Positions 33,743-42,250 of a stretch of DNA of 64,000 nucleotides are shown in pieces (position 1 is the first letter of the stretch; each line of letters starts with the position of its first letter). Source of the DNA: Chryseobacterium taiwanense. Lineage in GTDB: Bacteria > Bacteroidota > Bacteroidia > Flavobacteriales > Weeksellaceae. A program made the position numbers and the translations under genes. The stretch is taken from the NCBI RefSeq assembly GCF_000813825.1, contig NZ_JWTA01000001.1:345813-409812 (forward strand), written 5' to 3'. Below the pieces are notes generated by a model that worked only from the letters and a program-made list of their open reading frames with translations, ran no database searches and had not been told where the DNA came from.

Positions 33743-34582
33743 ATGACTAGAAAAGATTTCTTGAAAAAGCTTTTGAAAGTTTCAGTTATTGGAGCATTTC
33801 CGGTACTATATTCTTGGCAGATAGAACCGTTTTGGGTAGAATTTGTCCAGAGAAAACTTCCGATAAAAAATTTACCGGAAGAGTTGAATGGAAAAGTTTT
33901 GATGCAGATTTCAGATCTTCATGTGGGGGACCGATTTGATTATCATTTTTTGATAGAATCATTTCAGAAGGCCAAACAATTTACTCCTGATTTTGTAGTG
34001 TACACGGGAGACTATGTAAATCATGGAAGTAGCGAAGATCATGAAAAACTGAAGAAAGTGATGAGTAATGCCGTCATGGGAAAACTAGGAACTTTTGGAA
34101 TTCTTGGAAATCATGATTACGGAAAGAAGTGGAGAGATCTAGGATCATCAAAAACGATTTGTCAGATTCTGGAAAACAGCGGTGTTTCAATGCTAAACAA
34201 TCAGCAGCAGGAATCTCACGGACTTACTATTATAGGTTTCGATGATCTATGGTCTCCCAACTTTGATCCAATGAGTGTAATGAAAGATTATGATGCTTCA
34301 AAAGCAAATCTTGTTCTTTGTCATAATCCGGATGTTTGTGATAAAGACATCTGGAATGGGTATCAAGGCTGGATTTTAAGTGGACATACCCATGGAGGAC
34401 AATGCAGAATTCCCGGAGTCATTACCCCTATTCTTCCGGTAGAAAACAGAAAGTATGTCTCCAGTGAAATTGACCTTGAAGACGGAAGAATGTTATATAT
34501 CAATCGTGCATTGGGACATTCTTTTCAGGTAAGGTTTATGGTGCGTCCAGAAATAACGGTTTTTACTTTAACTAAAGCTTAA
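33743..34582 (+). CDS. Membrane-linked metallophosphoesterase
   Basis: 279 aa. The calcineurin-like metal-binding motifs occur in order: SDLHVGD, YTGDYVNHG, LGNHDYG, LCHNPD and SGHTHGGQ, so a two-metal phosphoesterase site is intact. The N-terminus MTRKDFLKKLLKVSVIGAFPVLYSW is a likely signal anchor or Tat-like signal, with no twin Arg. Relatives hydrolyse phosphodiesters or lipid pyrophosphates such as UDP-diacylglucosamine. It lies 12 bases after the gene for a small membrane protein under operator 2. The substrate is not determinable. Confidence 0.92.
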   Translation: MTRKDFLKKLLKVSVIGAFPVLYSWQIEPFWVEFVQRKLPIKNLPEELNGKVLMQISDLHVGDRFDYHFLIESFQKAKQFTPDFVVYTGDYVNHGSSEDHEKLKKVMSNAVMGKLGTFGILGNHDYGKKWRDLGSSKTICQILENSGVSMLNNQQQESHGLTIIGFDDLWSPNFDPMSVMKDYDASKANLVLCHNPDVCDKDIWNGYQGWILSGHTHGGQCRIPGVITPILPVENRKYVSSEIDLEDGRMLYINRALGHSFQVRFMVRPEITVFTLTKA

Positions 34583-34591
34583 AATTTTTAT

Positions 34592-34885
34592 ATGAAAAAT
34601 GAATCTATAATTTATTTCGCGAAATCAGTTTTTGGACTTTTTCTCGCACTCGGAAATATTTGTTTATTCGGATATCTTTTGTCAAAAAATGACGATTTTG
34701 CTATTGGTGGATTTTTTCTTTTAGTTTTTGGAACAGTAATTAATCTTTTGCTCATTATTGCTCTTGTAATCTATGGTGCAATCAAGAAAGATCAATTTGA
34801 ATATTGTATGAAGGCTATTTTTATTCTTCTTATTAATATTCCTATTGCCATTATTTATGCTGTGATAGGTATTAATTTAAATTGA
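34592..34885 (+). CDS. Small membrane protein
   Basis: 97 aa with three membrane helices (about 8-25, 36-60 and 74-94) and no soluble domain. There is no recognised family. It lies 9 bases after the metallophosphoesterase stop, and the next frame opens before its own stop codon. Its codon use and base composition match its neighbours. It is probably part of a long transcript running from 33440 to the terminator at 38256. Confidence 0.65.
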   Translation: MKNESIIYFAKSVFGLFLALGNICLFGYLLSKNDDFAIGGFFLLVFGTVINLLLIIALVIYGAIKKDQFEYCMKAIFILLINIPIAIIYAVIGINLN

Positions 34886-34893
34886 TCGTAACC

Positions 34894-35280
34894 ATGTTCA
34901 CAAATTCAAATTTATCTGAGTCACAAATTAGAGATTGGTGGAGCGAAAGAAGATTGTATTATAATGTAGGGTTAATTGTATCAGGAATTGTAGCGTTTAT
35001 TGTTTACCTGATTTTAGGCGTTATACTGATCATGCCTTATGATGATGATTTTGAAATTACATTATTTACAATTGTTTTTCAAGGAATGGGTTATGTATTT
35101 ATGATGTTGTTTGCTAATTTATTTTATTCATTCGGAGTTCGTACTGATTTGAATTTAAATAAAGGAAACTCTATGAAGTTTAGAAAAGCGCTTTTCAATT
35201 TTGGTTTTCGCTTTTCAATAGCATTACCTTTTTTAGCTCCTACAATGCTCCTCATTACATACTATTTGAAATTTTACTAA
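34894..35280 (+). CDS. Membrane protein, unknown function
   Basis: 128 aa from the ATG at 34894 (a TTG at 34882 is in frame and would overlap the previous stop). After a soluble, charged start (NLSESQIRDWWSERRLYYNVG) there are three membrane helices (about 28-50, 64-85, 104-125). The last loop is basic (NKGNSMKFRKALFN). No family recognised. Co-directional with and close to its neighbours on both sides, so probably co-transcribed. Confidence 0.65.
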   Translation: MFTNSNLSESQIRDWWSERRLYYNVGLIVSGIVAFIVYLILGVILIMPYDDDFEITLFTIVFQGMGYVFMMLFANLFYSFGVRTDLNLNKGNSMKFRKALFNFGFRFSIALPFLAPTMLLITYYLKFY

Positions 35281-35292
35281 AACACATAAACT

Positions 35293-35778
35293 ATGAAAAA
35301 ACTACGGGTCAAATTCTTACTCTTCATTTACAATAAAACACAAAAACTCTATAGAACTTATTTTAAAAAGAAAAAAAGACAATGGCAGTTTAATGAGAAA
35401 CAATTGCTGGAGTTTCATAAAGACTCTTTAGGCAGAAAGTTGGGCGAGTTTTATAAGAAACATGGCTTTTCAATGATTCCAAAGATGGAAAATCACGATG
35501 TTCATCATTTGATAACCGGTATGGGAACTCAGTTTGAAGAAGAAATTGCGATACAGTATCTTCTGTTAGGAAACGGAAAGCTCAATGCTCATCTTTTAGC
35601 TGCTATTGTACTGGGAACCATTATTCTTCCTGAATATACCGGAATGTATATCAAAGCTTACCGAAAAGGACAAAATATGAGAGCGTTTCATCATTTGGAT
35701 TTTGAAGAACTTCTTTGGCAGAACTTTGAACATCTTCAGGATTTTTTCAGACAAAAAGAAACTCCAGTACTTTATTAA
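35293..35778 (+). CDS. COQ4-like protein
   Basis: 161 aa. The COQ4 hallmark H-D-x-x-H-x11-E is exact: HDVHH followed 11 residues later by Glu in the segment starting at about residue 71. It is preceded by a basic, helical N-terminus, and a further LLWQNFEHL helix ends the protein. In eukaryotes COQ4 binds a metal through this motif and acts in ubiquinone synthesis (recently assigned as a C1 decarboxylase/hydroxylase). Flavobacteria use menaquinone, so the job here must be different or unstudied. It is cytosolic and sits within a run of membrane-protein genes. Confidence 0.8.
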   Translation: MKKLRVKFLLFIYNKTQKLYRTYFKKKKRQWQFNEKQLLEFHKDSLGRKLGEFYKKHGFSMIPKMENHDVHHLITGMGTQFEEEIAIQYLLLGNGKLNAHLLAAIVLGTIILPEYTGMYIKAYRKGQNMRAFHHLDFEELLWQNFEHLQDFFRQKETPVLY

Positions 35779-35803
35779 TTTCAACTTTATTAAAACTTTC
35801 CAT

Positions 35804-37162
35804 ATGAAAACATATCATCTTATTCTTTTAACAACCGTTCTTTTCGTAGTTATTTTTTACGGTGAAACGATGGGAGTCAATCTCGGGATTCTCGGAATTA
35901 TCTATGCTTTGCTCACGTTATTGGCAACCCCGAAAAAAAATAAAACCCAAACGTTTTATATTCTGTTTGCTACTTCTGTTGTATCCAGTTTGGCATTTGC
36001 ATGGTTCCGTGATTTTCCTTCTCTTTTAGCAGTAGGAACCTCCCTTTTATTTTTAGGTCTTAAATCAAAAACAAGAAAGCTGAAATCTCTATTTATTGTT
36101 CCGGTTTTCGTGACGAATTTCTTTACTTTCTTTTGTCGTTTTTTCAGTTTTGAGAAATGGCTTCCGAAATTCAATACTTCAGGAATGCTGCAAAAGACCA
36201 TAGCAATCATTCTGATTCCCTCCATTTTTATCATCGTGTTCTTCTGTATCTACACCTATGGAAGCGATCATTTTGCCACTCTTTTCGAAAATATTGAATT
36301 TGACTTTAATTTCCTTGATTTCTTCGGACTTGCTATTTTAGGATTCTTTATAGCCTTCAATTTCTGGAATTTTTCTGTAGAACGATTTATTTATAAGCAA
36401 AATCATTATTTGAATAATACGTTTTCAGCTCAGCAAAGATCTCAGAAAGCATCTTTTAGTTTTATGACATTTGATCTGGAAAGAACCAGCGGAATCATCA
36501 CATTTCTGGTTTTGAACGTAATGCTTTTATTCTTTATTATTACGTACAATTACGAACAGTTTTATGAAATCCCGAAAACACCTTCACAACTTTCAGACGA
36601 AACCCATGAAAGAGTAATTGCCGTTATTTTCAGTATTGTTATGGCCATCGCAGTTATTATGTTTTATTTCAAAGGAGCTTTTAATTTTGATAAAAATGCC
36701 GGAATATTAAAAACATTAGCTAAAATCTGGGTGGTTCTGAATGCTGTTTTAATCTTTTCTGCCATTGCTAAAAACACAGAATATGTTCAGCAGTTAGGAT
36801 TGACATATAAAAGACTGGGTGTCTATGCATTTTTAATTGTGAGTATTATTGGATTAGTGATTACGTTCATCAAAATCCAGATGCAAAAGACCAATGCTTT
36901 TCTCTTCAATCAGATGTTGTGGTATTTCTATGGAATGATTTTGGTTTGCAGTTATTTCAATTGGGGCAGAATGGCAACACAATATAATATCAGAAATCAC
37001 AAAGGGAATTTTGAATTCCTGCATTCTCTGAATTATAATGATGAGATTTTAGAACAGGCTTTTCCGAAGGAGATGAAGACAAAAATTAATTATGACAGGG
37101 TGGAAAGCGACAAAACAACATTCCTGTCCAAAATTTTATACTACGAATCCATTAAAAAATAA
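35804..37162 (+). CDS. DUF4153-type polytopic membrane protein
   Basis: 452 aa from the ATG at 35804; the frame is open from 35702 but the upstream part overlaps the COQ4-like gene and lacks a signal pattern. About ten membrane helices are seen in the first 400 residues, and a soluble tail (NRNHKGNFEFLHSLNYN-type, with FPKEMKTKINYDRVESD) ends the protein. The layout resembles DUF4153/DUF4173. The family has no known activity. The gene is 25 bases after the COQ4-like gene and 3 before the next lipoprotein gene. Confidence 0.8.
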   Translation: MKTYHLILLTTVLFVVIFYGETMGVNLGILGIIYALLTLLATPKKNKTQTFYILFATSVVSSLAFAWFRDFPSLLAVGTSLLFLGLKSKTRKLKSLFIVPVFVTNFFTFFCRFFSFEKWLPKFNTSGMLQKTIAIILIPSIFIIVFFCIYTYGSDHFATLFENIEFDFNFLDFFGLAILGFFIAFNFWNFSVERFIYKQNHYLNNTFSAQQRSQKASFSFMTFDLERTSGIITFLVLNVMLLFFIITYNYEQFYEIPKTPSQLSDETHERVIAVIFSIVMAIAVIMFYFKGAFNFDKNAGILKTLAKIWVVLNAVLIFSAIAKNTEYVQQLGLTYKRLGVYAFLIVSIIGLVITFIKIQMQKTNAFLFNQMLWYFYGMILVCSYFNWGRMATQYNIRNHKGNFEFLHSLNYNDEILEQAFPKEMKTKINYDRVESDKTTFLSKILYYESIKK

Positions 37163-37165
37163 CAT

Positions 37166-37687
37166 ATGAAAAAGCTGCTATTCATCATCCCACTTGTATT
37201 ATTCTCTTGCAAGAAGGAAGTAAACACAACAGAAATAAAAATTTCTGATTCTGTAACTTCAAAAGAAGTTCCTCTAAACAAAGTAGATTCTACAATAAAT
37301 AAAGAAGAAACAAAAATTGCGGATACCATAACTACAGGAGACAATAGCATTACCGCTGAAGAAAAAGGGAGAGTATTGGTAAAAACAATTGAAGGAAACC
37401 ATTTTCCGATGGTGATACAAGAAGAATTCACGAAAGAACAAGATAAACTTATTCTTAAAATTTCAAACTATTCAAAACCTCAGTTTAAAGCGAAAATTAT
37501 TACGACTCAAAATGATTTCAATATAAGAATTAACCAAATAAAACTTCCGGACGGAAATATGGATGGTCCTTTTGGAAGAGAGATTACTTATGATATTCCT
37601 GAAAAAGGAGAAGTTTGGCTCATTATCGGGAAAAACAATATGGCAGACGGTAAAATTACCGGAACCTTTTCTGTAAAAATAGAATAG
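37166..37687 (+). CDS. Hypothetical lipoprotein
   Basis: 173 aa. The signal MKKLLFIIPLVLFSC ends in a lipobox Cys15, after which come KKEVN and a threonine/serine/lysine-rich linker (about 16-65). The rest is a small beta-rich domain with IVRIN-like strands and the segment DGNMDGPFGREITYDIPEKGEVWLIIG. No family recognised. It starts three bases after the DUF4153 gene and may be the outer-surface or periplasmic partner of that protein; this is inference from gene order only. Confidence 0.75.
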   Translation: MKKLLFIIPLVLFSCKKEVNTTEIKISDSVTSKEVPLNKVDSTINKEETKIADTITTGDNSITAEEKGRVLVKTIEGNHFPMVIQEEFTKEQDKLILKISNYSKPQFKAKIITTQNDFNIRINQIKLPDGNMDGPFGREITYDIPEKGEVWLIIGKNNMADGKITGTFSVKIE

Positions 37688-37729
37688 ATTTGGTATAATT
37701 TATGCAAGTGAAACTGTAAATAAGTTATT

Positions 37730-38242
37730 ATGAAAAATATATTTTCAACAGCTATAATTGCTTCTGTAGCTTTGGTAAGTTGCGGAACAGTACAGTCTCT
37801 TGTTCAAAATACATTTCCGTATACAGCAAATGTGCTGGTTTCTACGGGAGTACCTGCCAATAAAGAAGTTTCTTCCACTGCAACAGCAACCAATGTTCAG
37901 ACTTGGTTTGGAGGGAATAACAATGCGAAAATAAAAGATGTCAGAATCTCTGACGCAAAAATATCAGTGGTGACTCCTTCCGGAGGAAATCTTGGAGATT
38001 TTAAATCGGTAAAAGTATATATTTCATCGAGCGGAACCGGAGAAAAATTGGTGGCATCAAGATCAGATATTAGTACAGGTTCATCAAGTTTAAATCTTGA
38101 TTTAAATGATACGGGTTTCTTAGATGAGGTGGTAAAAAGTACAGGTCTTACTGTAAGAACGGTTTATGAATTGAAAAATCAGACAAGTTCTGATATGAAT
38201 ATAAAAGTAGCTCTCAATTTCAGCAGTGTACCTGCGAAATAA
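37730..38242 (+). CDS. Hypothetical lipoprotein, beta-rich
   Basis: 170 aa. A lipoprotein signal ending VALVSC (Cys18) precedes GTVQSLVQNTFPYTANVLVSTGVPANKEVSSTA-like sequence, rich in Ser, Thr and Val, of all-beta character throughout. A second half with GDFKSVKVYISSSGTGEKLVA repeats the same strand-turn style. No family assignment. It ends 8-13 bases before a strong hairpin terminator, closing the run that started at 33440. The 42-base gap from the previous gene has no promoter of note. Confidence 0.75.
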   Translation: MKNIFSTAIIASVALVSCGTVQSLVQNTFPYTANVLVSTGVPANKEVSSTATATNVQTWFGGNNNAKIKDVRISDAKISVVTPSGGNLGDFKSVKVYISSSGTGEKLVASRSDISTGSSSLNLDLNDTGFLDEVVKSTGLTVRTVYELKNQTSSDMNIKVALNFSSVPAK

Positions 38243-38255
38243 TTTTTGTAAAAGA

Positions 38256-38290
38256 AGCGGCCTTTCAATTTTTTGAAAGGCCGCTTTTTA
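38256..38290 (+). terminator. Terminator closing the 33440-38242 gene run
   Basis: AGCGGCCTTTCAA pairs with TTGAAAGGCCGCT (13 bp) around TTTT, followed by TTTT. The convergent FKBP gene ends at 38306, so it may serve both strands. Confidence 0.9.
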
Positions 38291-38305
38291 TTTTAGTGGA
38301 AGATC

Positions 38306-38989
38306 TTATTTAAAATCTACCAATTCGATATCGAAAATAAGTGTGGCTCCAGGAGGAATTACCCCACCTGCTCCAGAATCTCCGTAAGCTAAATCTGAAG
38401 GAATATAAAATCTGTATTTTGCTCCTTTAGTCATCAACTGAATACCTTCTGTCCAACCTTTGATTACACTAGAAAGACCCATCTCCATCGGTTGCCCTCC
38501 GTGATTATCTGTACTGTCAAATACAGTTCCGTCCATCAATTTTCCTGTGTACTTTACATTGGCAGTGCTTGAAGCAGTAGGTTTTGTTTTACCGTCTCCG
38601 GCTTGCAGAACTTCATATTGTAAACCACTTGCAGTAGTTGTTATCTTTTTATTTAACTTGTTTTTAGCTGAGAATTCTGCTCCTTTTTTCTTGTTTTCTC
38701 CAGCTTTTACTTGTGCTTCAGCTTGCTTTTTTTCATTTTGCTTCTGCATAAAACCTTGTAAAAAAGTACCCATTTCTTCCTTTGGGAACAATTTTGCTTT
38801 ATCTGAAAACTCATCTTTTAAAGCTTGCGCCATCAAATCCGGATCTACAGTGAATCCTTGTCTTTTCATATTCTGAGCAATATCAAGACCTATATAATAA
38901 GACGCTTTTTGTTCATCAGTATAAGACTTCTGAGCGAAAGAAATACCAAATCCGGCAAGAAGAGCTACAGTAGCTAACGTTTTTTTCAT
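38306..38989 (-). CDS. Exported FKBP-type peptidyl-prolyl isomerase (Mip-like)
   Basis: 227 aa. A cleavable signal (MKKTLATVALLAGFGISFA) is followed by the FKBP_N helices (SYYIGLDIAQNMKRQGF, then a Lys/Gln-rich helix) and the FKBP catalytic domain with VKYTGKLMDGTVFDST, VIKGWTEGIQLMTKG and YGDSGAGGVIPPGATLIFDIEL. It differs from the paralogue at 5570 mainly by having no lipobox, so it is likely periplasmic and soluble while the other is anchored. It helps proteins fold by prolyl isomerisation. It follows dtd on the minus strand after about 30 bases. Confidence 0.93.
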   Translation of the reverse strand: MKKTLATVALLAGFGISFAQKSYTDEQKASYYIGLDIAQNMKRQGFTVDPDLMAQALKDEFSDKAKLFPKEEMGTFLQGFMQKQNEKKQAEAQVKAGENKKKGAEFSAKNKLNKKITTTASGLQYEVLQAGDGKTKPTASSTANVKYTGKLMDGTVFDSTDNHGGQPMEMGLSSVIKGWTEGIQLMTKGAKYRFYIPSDLAYGDSGAGGVIPPGATLIFDIELVDFK

Positions 38990-39019
38990 TTTTGAGATAA
39001 ATTATATTTTGTTGTAAAA

Positions 39020-39469
39020 TTAGGCTTTTGTAACGGAATCCATCACAATAGTAACGGGACCGTCATTAATTAAAGAAACTTTCATATCTGCTCCGAAAAT
39101 TCCGCTTTCCGTTTTGAGTCCTGATTTTGAAATCTGTTCCTTAAAATAATCAAAAAGAGGAATCGCTTTATCAGGCTTTGCAGCTTTAATGAAAGAAGGG
39201 CGGTTTCCTTTTTTATAATCAGCGATTAAAGTAAACTGGCTTATGCAAAGAATTTCGCCTTTAATGTCTTGTACGGAAAGATTCAGCTTGTCATTTTCAT
39301 CCCCAAAAATTCTAAGATTTAAAATTTTCTGAACCAGCCAGTCTGCATCCGTTTTCTCATCATTCTCATCTATTCCTACTAAAAGCATGAATCCTTTTCC
39401 AATTTCACCAACAACTTTTCCGTCCACTTTTACACTCGATTCGGAAACTCTCTGTACAACAACTTTCAT
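39020..39469 (-). CDS. dtd: D-aminoacyl-tRNA deacylase
   Basis: 149 aa, normal length. The opening MKVVVQRVSESSVKVDGKVVGEIGKG is standard DTD, with the substrate-stereoselecting SQFTL motif (ISQFTLIADYKKGNRP) and the cross-subunit cis GP motif in NDGPVTIVMDS. DTD cleaves D-amino acids from mischarged tRNA in the cytosol. It starts one base after the stop of the lipoprotein gene at 39471, so the two are read from one message, and the FKBP gene follows. There is no functional tie between them. Confidence 0.96.
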   Translation of the reverse strand: MKVVVQRVSESSVKVDGKVVGEIGKGFMLLVGIDENDEKTDADWLVQKILNLRIFGDENDKLNLSVQDIKGEILCISQFTLIADYKKGNRPSFIKAAKPDKAIPLFDYFKEQISKSGLKTESGIFGADMKVSLINDGPVTIVMDSVTKA

Positions 39470-39470
39470 A

Positions 39471-39926
39471 CTAATAATAAATGTTTAAAATATTCGTTGA
39501 AGGATCATAGTTGTAAGTATACGTTTTAGGAGGAAGCCCGGTAATCTGATTGGCAGGCTGCCCCGTAAGAAGAATCCATTTGGCATCGTCTTTAGGACAA
39601 ATAATGCTGATATCATCTTTTACCTCCAAAGTTGTGTTGGTATCTGGACAAAGATGAGGTGCATTTCGGTCGTATATTTTAAAAGAAGAACCGGAAGTTC
39701 TTACAGCGATTAATCCTCTTGTTCCGGATTGCTGTTCGTTGATGTAAATCCATCCTCCGGTGTTGTTAAGATTATAGTATGCGGGAAGATTCAGGTTTAA
39801 TGTAACGTTGATTGGGTTGCTCGGAAAACAACTCACGGTATCCTGTGTTCTTCCACAAGAGTTTAATGATAAATTACTGATTATCAGTATTTTTAAAATA
39901 AATAGGATTGAAAAAGTTTTTTTCAT
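39471..39926 (-). CDS. Small exported hypothetical lipoprotein
   Basis: 151 aa. A signal peptide of about 24 residues ends LSLNSCGRT, a lipobox-like site with Cys24. The mature part has SNPINVTLNLNLPAYYNLNN and WIYINEQQSGTRGLIAVRT, then CPDTNTTLEVKDDISIICPKD with two Cys that could pair, resembling the Rieske-like fold of some Bacteroidota lipoproteins. Cluster His ligands are not complete (only one CP-H type site, HLCPDT), so iron-sulfur binding is not claimed. Heads a short minus-strand operon with dtd and an FKBP gene. Confidence 0.75.
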   Translation of the reverse strand: MKKTFSILFILKILIISNLSLNSCGRTQDTVSCFPSNPINVTLNLNLPAYYNLNNTGGWIYINEQQSGTRGLIAVRTSGSSFKIYDRNAPHLCPDTNTTLEVKDDISIICPKDDAKWILLTGQPANQITGLPPKTYTYNYDPSTNILNIYY

Positions 39927-40035
39927 TTCAATTTAAATTTTTATATATTTGTAAAAATTAAACGATTATTACACGAAAACATTGTCCGGCAAATGTCGGA
40001 TTATTTTTTTATACTAAAACTAAATTTTGAAAATT

Positions 40036-40506
40036 ATGGCAAGCTATGTTACAAAGGAGGGATTAGACAAAATGAAAGCTGAGCTAGAACAGTTGGAAAC
40101 TATAGAGAGACCTAAGATTACTCAGCAGATTGCAGAAGCCAGAGACAAAGGAGATTTGTCAGAAAATGCAGAATATGACGCGGCTAAAGAAGCGCAAGGT
40201 ATGCTTGAAATGAGGATTTCCAAACTAAAAGACGTAATTTCTACTTCTAAAATTATAGATGAAAGCCAATTAGATACTTCTAAAGTTTCAATTTTGACAA
40301 CGGTGAAGCTTAAAAATAATGGCACAAAACAAGAACAGGTATTTAAGTTGGTTCCGGATAACGAAAGTGATCTGAAATCGGGAAAAATTTCTGTAAATAC
40401 ACCTATCGCTAAAGGTTTATTAGGTAAAGTGGTAGGAGAAACGGCTGAAATTACTTTGCCGAACGGAAACAAACTGTCTTTCGAAGTATTAGAAATCACT
40501 CTGTAA
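40036..40506 (+). CDS. greA: Transcription elongation factor GreA
   Basis: 156 aa from the ATG at 40036; a TTG three codons upstream is in frame but adds only MKI. The N-terminal coiled coil holds the acidic tip ARDKGDLSENAEYDAAKE that enters the polymerase secondary channel, and the C-terminal domain ends with NTPIAKGLLGKVVGETAEI and LPNGNKLSFEVLEI. GreA triggers transcript cleavage by stalled RNA polymerase. A -7 match (TATATTTG, 39944-39951) lies about 85 bases upstream. The HIT gene follows after 21 bases. Confidence 0.97.
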   Translation: MASYVTKEGLDKMKAELEQLETIERPKITQQIAEARDKGDLSENAEYDAAKEAQGMLEMRISKLKDVISTSKIIDESQLDTSKVSILTTVKLKNNGTKQEQVFKLVPDNESDLKSGKISVNTPIAKGLLGKVVGETAEITLPNGNKLSFEVLEITL

Positions 40507-40527
40507 GAAATTAAATCCTTAGAAAAA

Positions 40528-40917
40528 ATGAGCACAATATTCACGAAAATAATTAACGGAGAAATACCGGCTTATAAAATTGCTGAAGATGAAAACTTTG
40601 TTGCATTTTTAGATGCAATGCCTTTGGTAAAAGGACATACTTTGGTAGTTCCTAAAAAAGAGGTTGATTTGATTTTTGATCTCGATAGTGAAGAATATAA
40701 AAATCTTTGGGGGTTTGCTCAGGAAGTGGCTAAGAAAGTAAAAAATGCAATTCCTTGTATAAGAGTAGGAGTTGCTGTGGTGGGACTTGAAGTTCCTCAT
40801 GCACATATTCATTTGATACCATTAAATAAAATGGAGGATATGAATTTCAGAAATGAAAGACTGAAATTATCTGTAGAAGAATATACAGAAATTCAAAATT
40901 CAATTATTAATTCTTAA
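40528..40917 (+). CDS. HIT-family nucleotide hydrolase
   Basis: 129 aa. The histidine triad HAHIHLIPL is at about residues 91-99, preceded by the typical FTKIINGEIPAYKIAEDENFVAFLD start and the GHTLVVPKKEV strand. Such Hint/PKCI-type proteins hydrolyse AMP-linked amides; many bacterial cells have one such housekeeping copy. Located directly downstream of greA, a common arrangement in Bacteroidota, and ended by a hairpin. The substrate is not determinable. Confidence 0.95.
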   Translation: MSTIFTKIINGEIPAYKIAEDENFVAFLDAMPLVKGHTLVVPKKEVDLIFDLDSEEYKNLWGFAQEVAKKVKNAIPCIRVGVAVVGLEVPHAHIHLIPLNKMEDMNFRNERLKLSVEEYTEIQNSIINS

Positions 40918-40929
40918 CAAATAAATGAG

Positions 40930-40958
40930 ATCGTAAAAAAGCAATTTTTTACGATTTT
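40930..40958 (+). terminator. Terminator of the greA-HIT pair
   Basis: ATCGTAAAAAA pairs with TTTTTTACGAT around GCAA, followed by TTTCTTT. It lies 12 bases after the HIT stop. Confidence 0.8.
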
Positions 40959-40983
40959 CTTTAATAATATACATTTATATATA

Positions 40984-42171
40984 ATGAACTCAAATCAATG
41001 TTCATTCTGCGGCAGAAAAAGAAATGAAGTACATATGCTGATTTCCGGGCAGAATGGTTTTATTTGTGAAAACTGTATCGAGCAAGCACATTCAATTGTA
41101 AAAGACGGTGCTTCGAAAACGGGATATTCTCCTGCAGAAGACATCAGTGAACTGAAAAAGCCTAAAGAAATTAAAGGATTTTTAGATCAGTATGTCATCG
41201 GGCAGGATCAAGCCAAAAAACAACTTTCTATTGCGGTGTATAATCACTACAAGAGATTGCTTCATGCTAAAGATGAAAACAGAGAAGTTGAGCTTGAAAA
41301 ATCGAACATCATCATGATCGGTGAAACAGGAACTGGGAAAACCTTACTGGCAAAAACCATTGCCCGTGAGCTGAATGTTCCGTTTTGTATTGTAGATGCA
41401 ACCATTCTTACAGAAGCAGGATATGTTGGGGAAGATGTAGAAAGCATTTTGTCTAGGCTCTTAATGGTGGCAGATTACGATGTTGAAAAAGCAGAAAAAG
41501 GAATTGTATTTATAGATGAGATTGATAAAATTGCCAGAAAATCTGATAATCCAAGTATCACGAGAGATGTTTCCGGAGAAGGAGTTCAGCAAGGTTTATT
41601 GAAATTGTTGGAAGGAAGTATTGTTAACGTTCCGCCACAAGGAGGAAGAAAACACCCGGATCAAAAATATATTCAGGTGAATACTCAGAATATTTTATTT
41701 ATTGCAGGAGGAGCTTTCGACGGTATTAAAGAAATTATTGAGCGAAGAATGAACAAACAGGCGATTGGTTTCAGCTCAGAAAAAATAAATAAAGTAGATG
41801 AGAATGAATATGTATTAAGAAATATTAATGCAATAGATTTAAGATCTTTCGGATTAATTCCTGAACTTTTAGGAAGATTTCCGATCATTACTTATCTGGA
41901 GAAGCTGACCAAAGAAACCATGGTGAGAATCATGAAAGAACCTAAGAATTCTATTGTGAACCAATTTGTTGAACTTTTCAAAATGGATGGTATTCAGCTG
42001 ACGTTTACAGATGAAGCAATTGAAAAAATCGTAGAAGAGACTATGGAAAAAGGATTGGGAGCAAGAGGACTTAGAGGAACAACGGAGAAAGTCCTTGAAG
42101 ATTATATGTTTGATATAGGAGAACAAAACGAAATCGTATTAACTGCTGATAATATTTTGGTAACTAAATGA
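40984..42171 (+). CDS. clpX: ClpX, ATP-binding subunit of the ClpXP protease
   Basis: 395 aa. The zinc finger has Cys6, Cys9, Cys28 and Cys31 (CSFC ... CENC). The AAA+ module follows, with Walker A GETGTGKTLL near residue 117, Walker B IVFIDEIDK, the IGF-type ClpP-contact loop in QAIGFSSEK and the sensor-2 region GLGARGLRG. ClpX unfolds tagged proteins and feeds them to ClpP. clpP is not nearby. It is preceded by a terminator and stands alone. The Walker A reads GETG rather than the common GPTG, which is ordinary in this phylum. Confidence 0.97.
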   Translation: MNSNQCSFCGRKRNEVHMLISGQNGFICENCIEQAHSIVKDGASKTGYSPAEDISELKKPKEIKGFLDQYVIGQDQAKKQLSIAVYNHYKRLLHAKDENREVELEKSNIIMIGETGTGKTLLAKTIARELNVPFCIVDATILTEAGYVGEDVESILSRLLMVADYDVEKAEKGIVFIDEIDKIARKSDNPSITRDVSGEGVQQGLLKLLEGSIVNVPPQGGRKHPDQKYIQVNTQNILFIAGGAFDGIKEIIERRMNKQAIGFSSEKINKVDENEYVLRNINAIDLRSFGLIPELLGRFPIITYLEKLTKETMVRIMKEPKNSIVNQFVELFKMDGIQLTFTDEAIEKIVEETMEKGLGARGLRGTTEKVLEDYMFDIGEQNEIVLTADNILVTK

Positions 42172-42250
42172 TTTTTATAGTTTTTTGTTAAAAAAAATTA
42201 TATATTTGCATAGAGTATTTTATTATATTAACACATAAAAATATTATACA

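Noticed and set aside
39471..39926. Rieske iron-sulfur lipoprotein
   Set aside because: Only one clear Cys/His-type site is visible, so a complete cluster-binding set cannot be shown.
40122..40544. 140-codon minus-strand frame across greA
   Set aside because: Antisense to greA, with no start context or family similarity.
42185..42208. Full promoter before the type IX cargo gene
   Set aside because: The -7 (TATATTTG) is good but the only TTG is 13 bases away, too close; only the -7 is credible.
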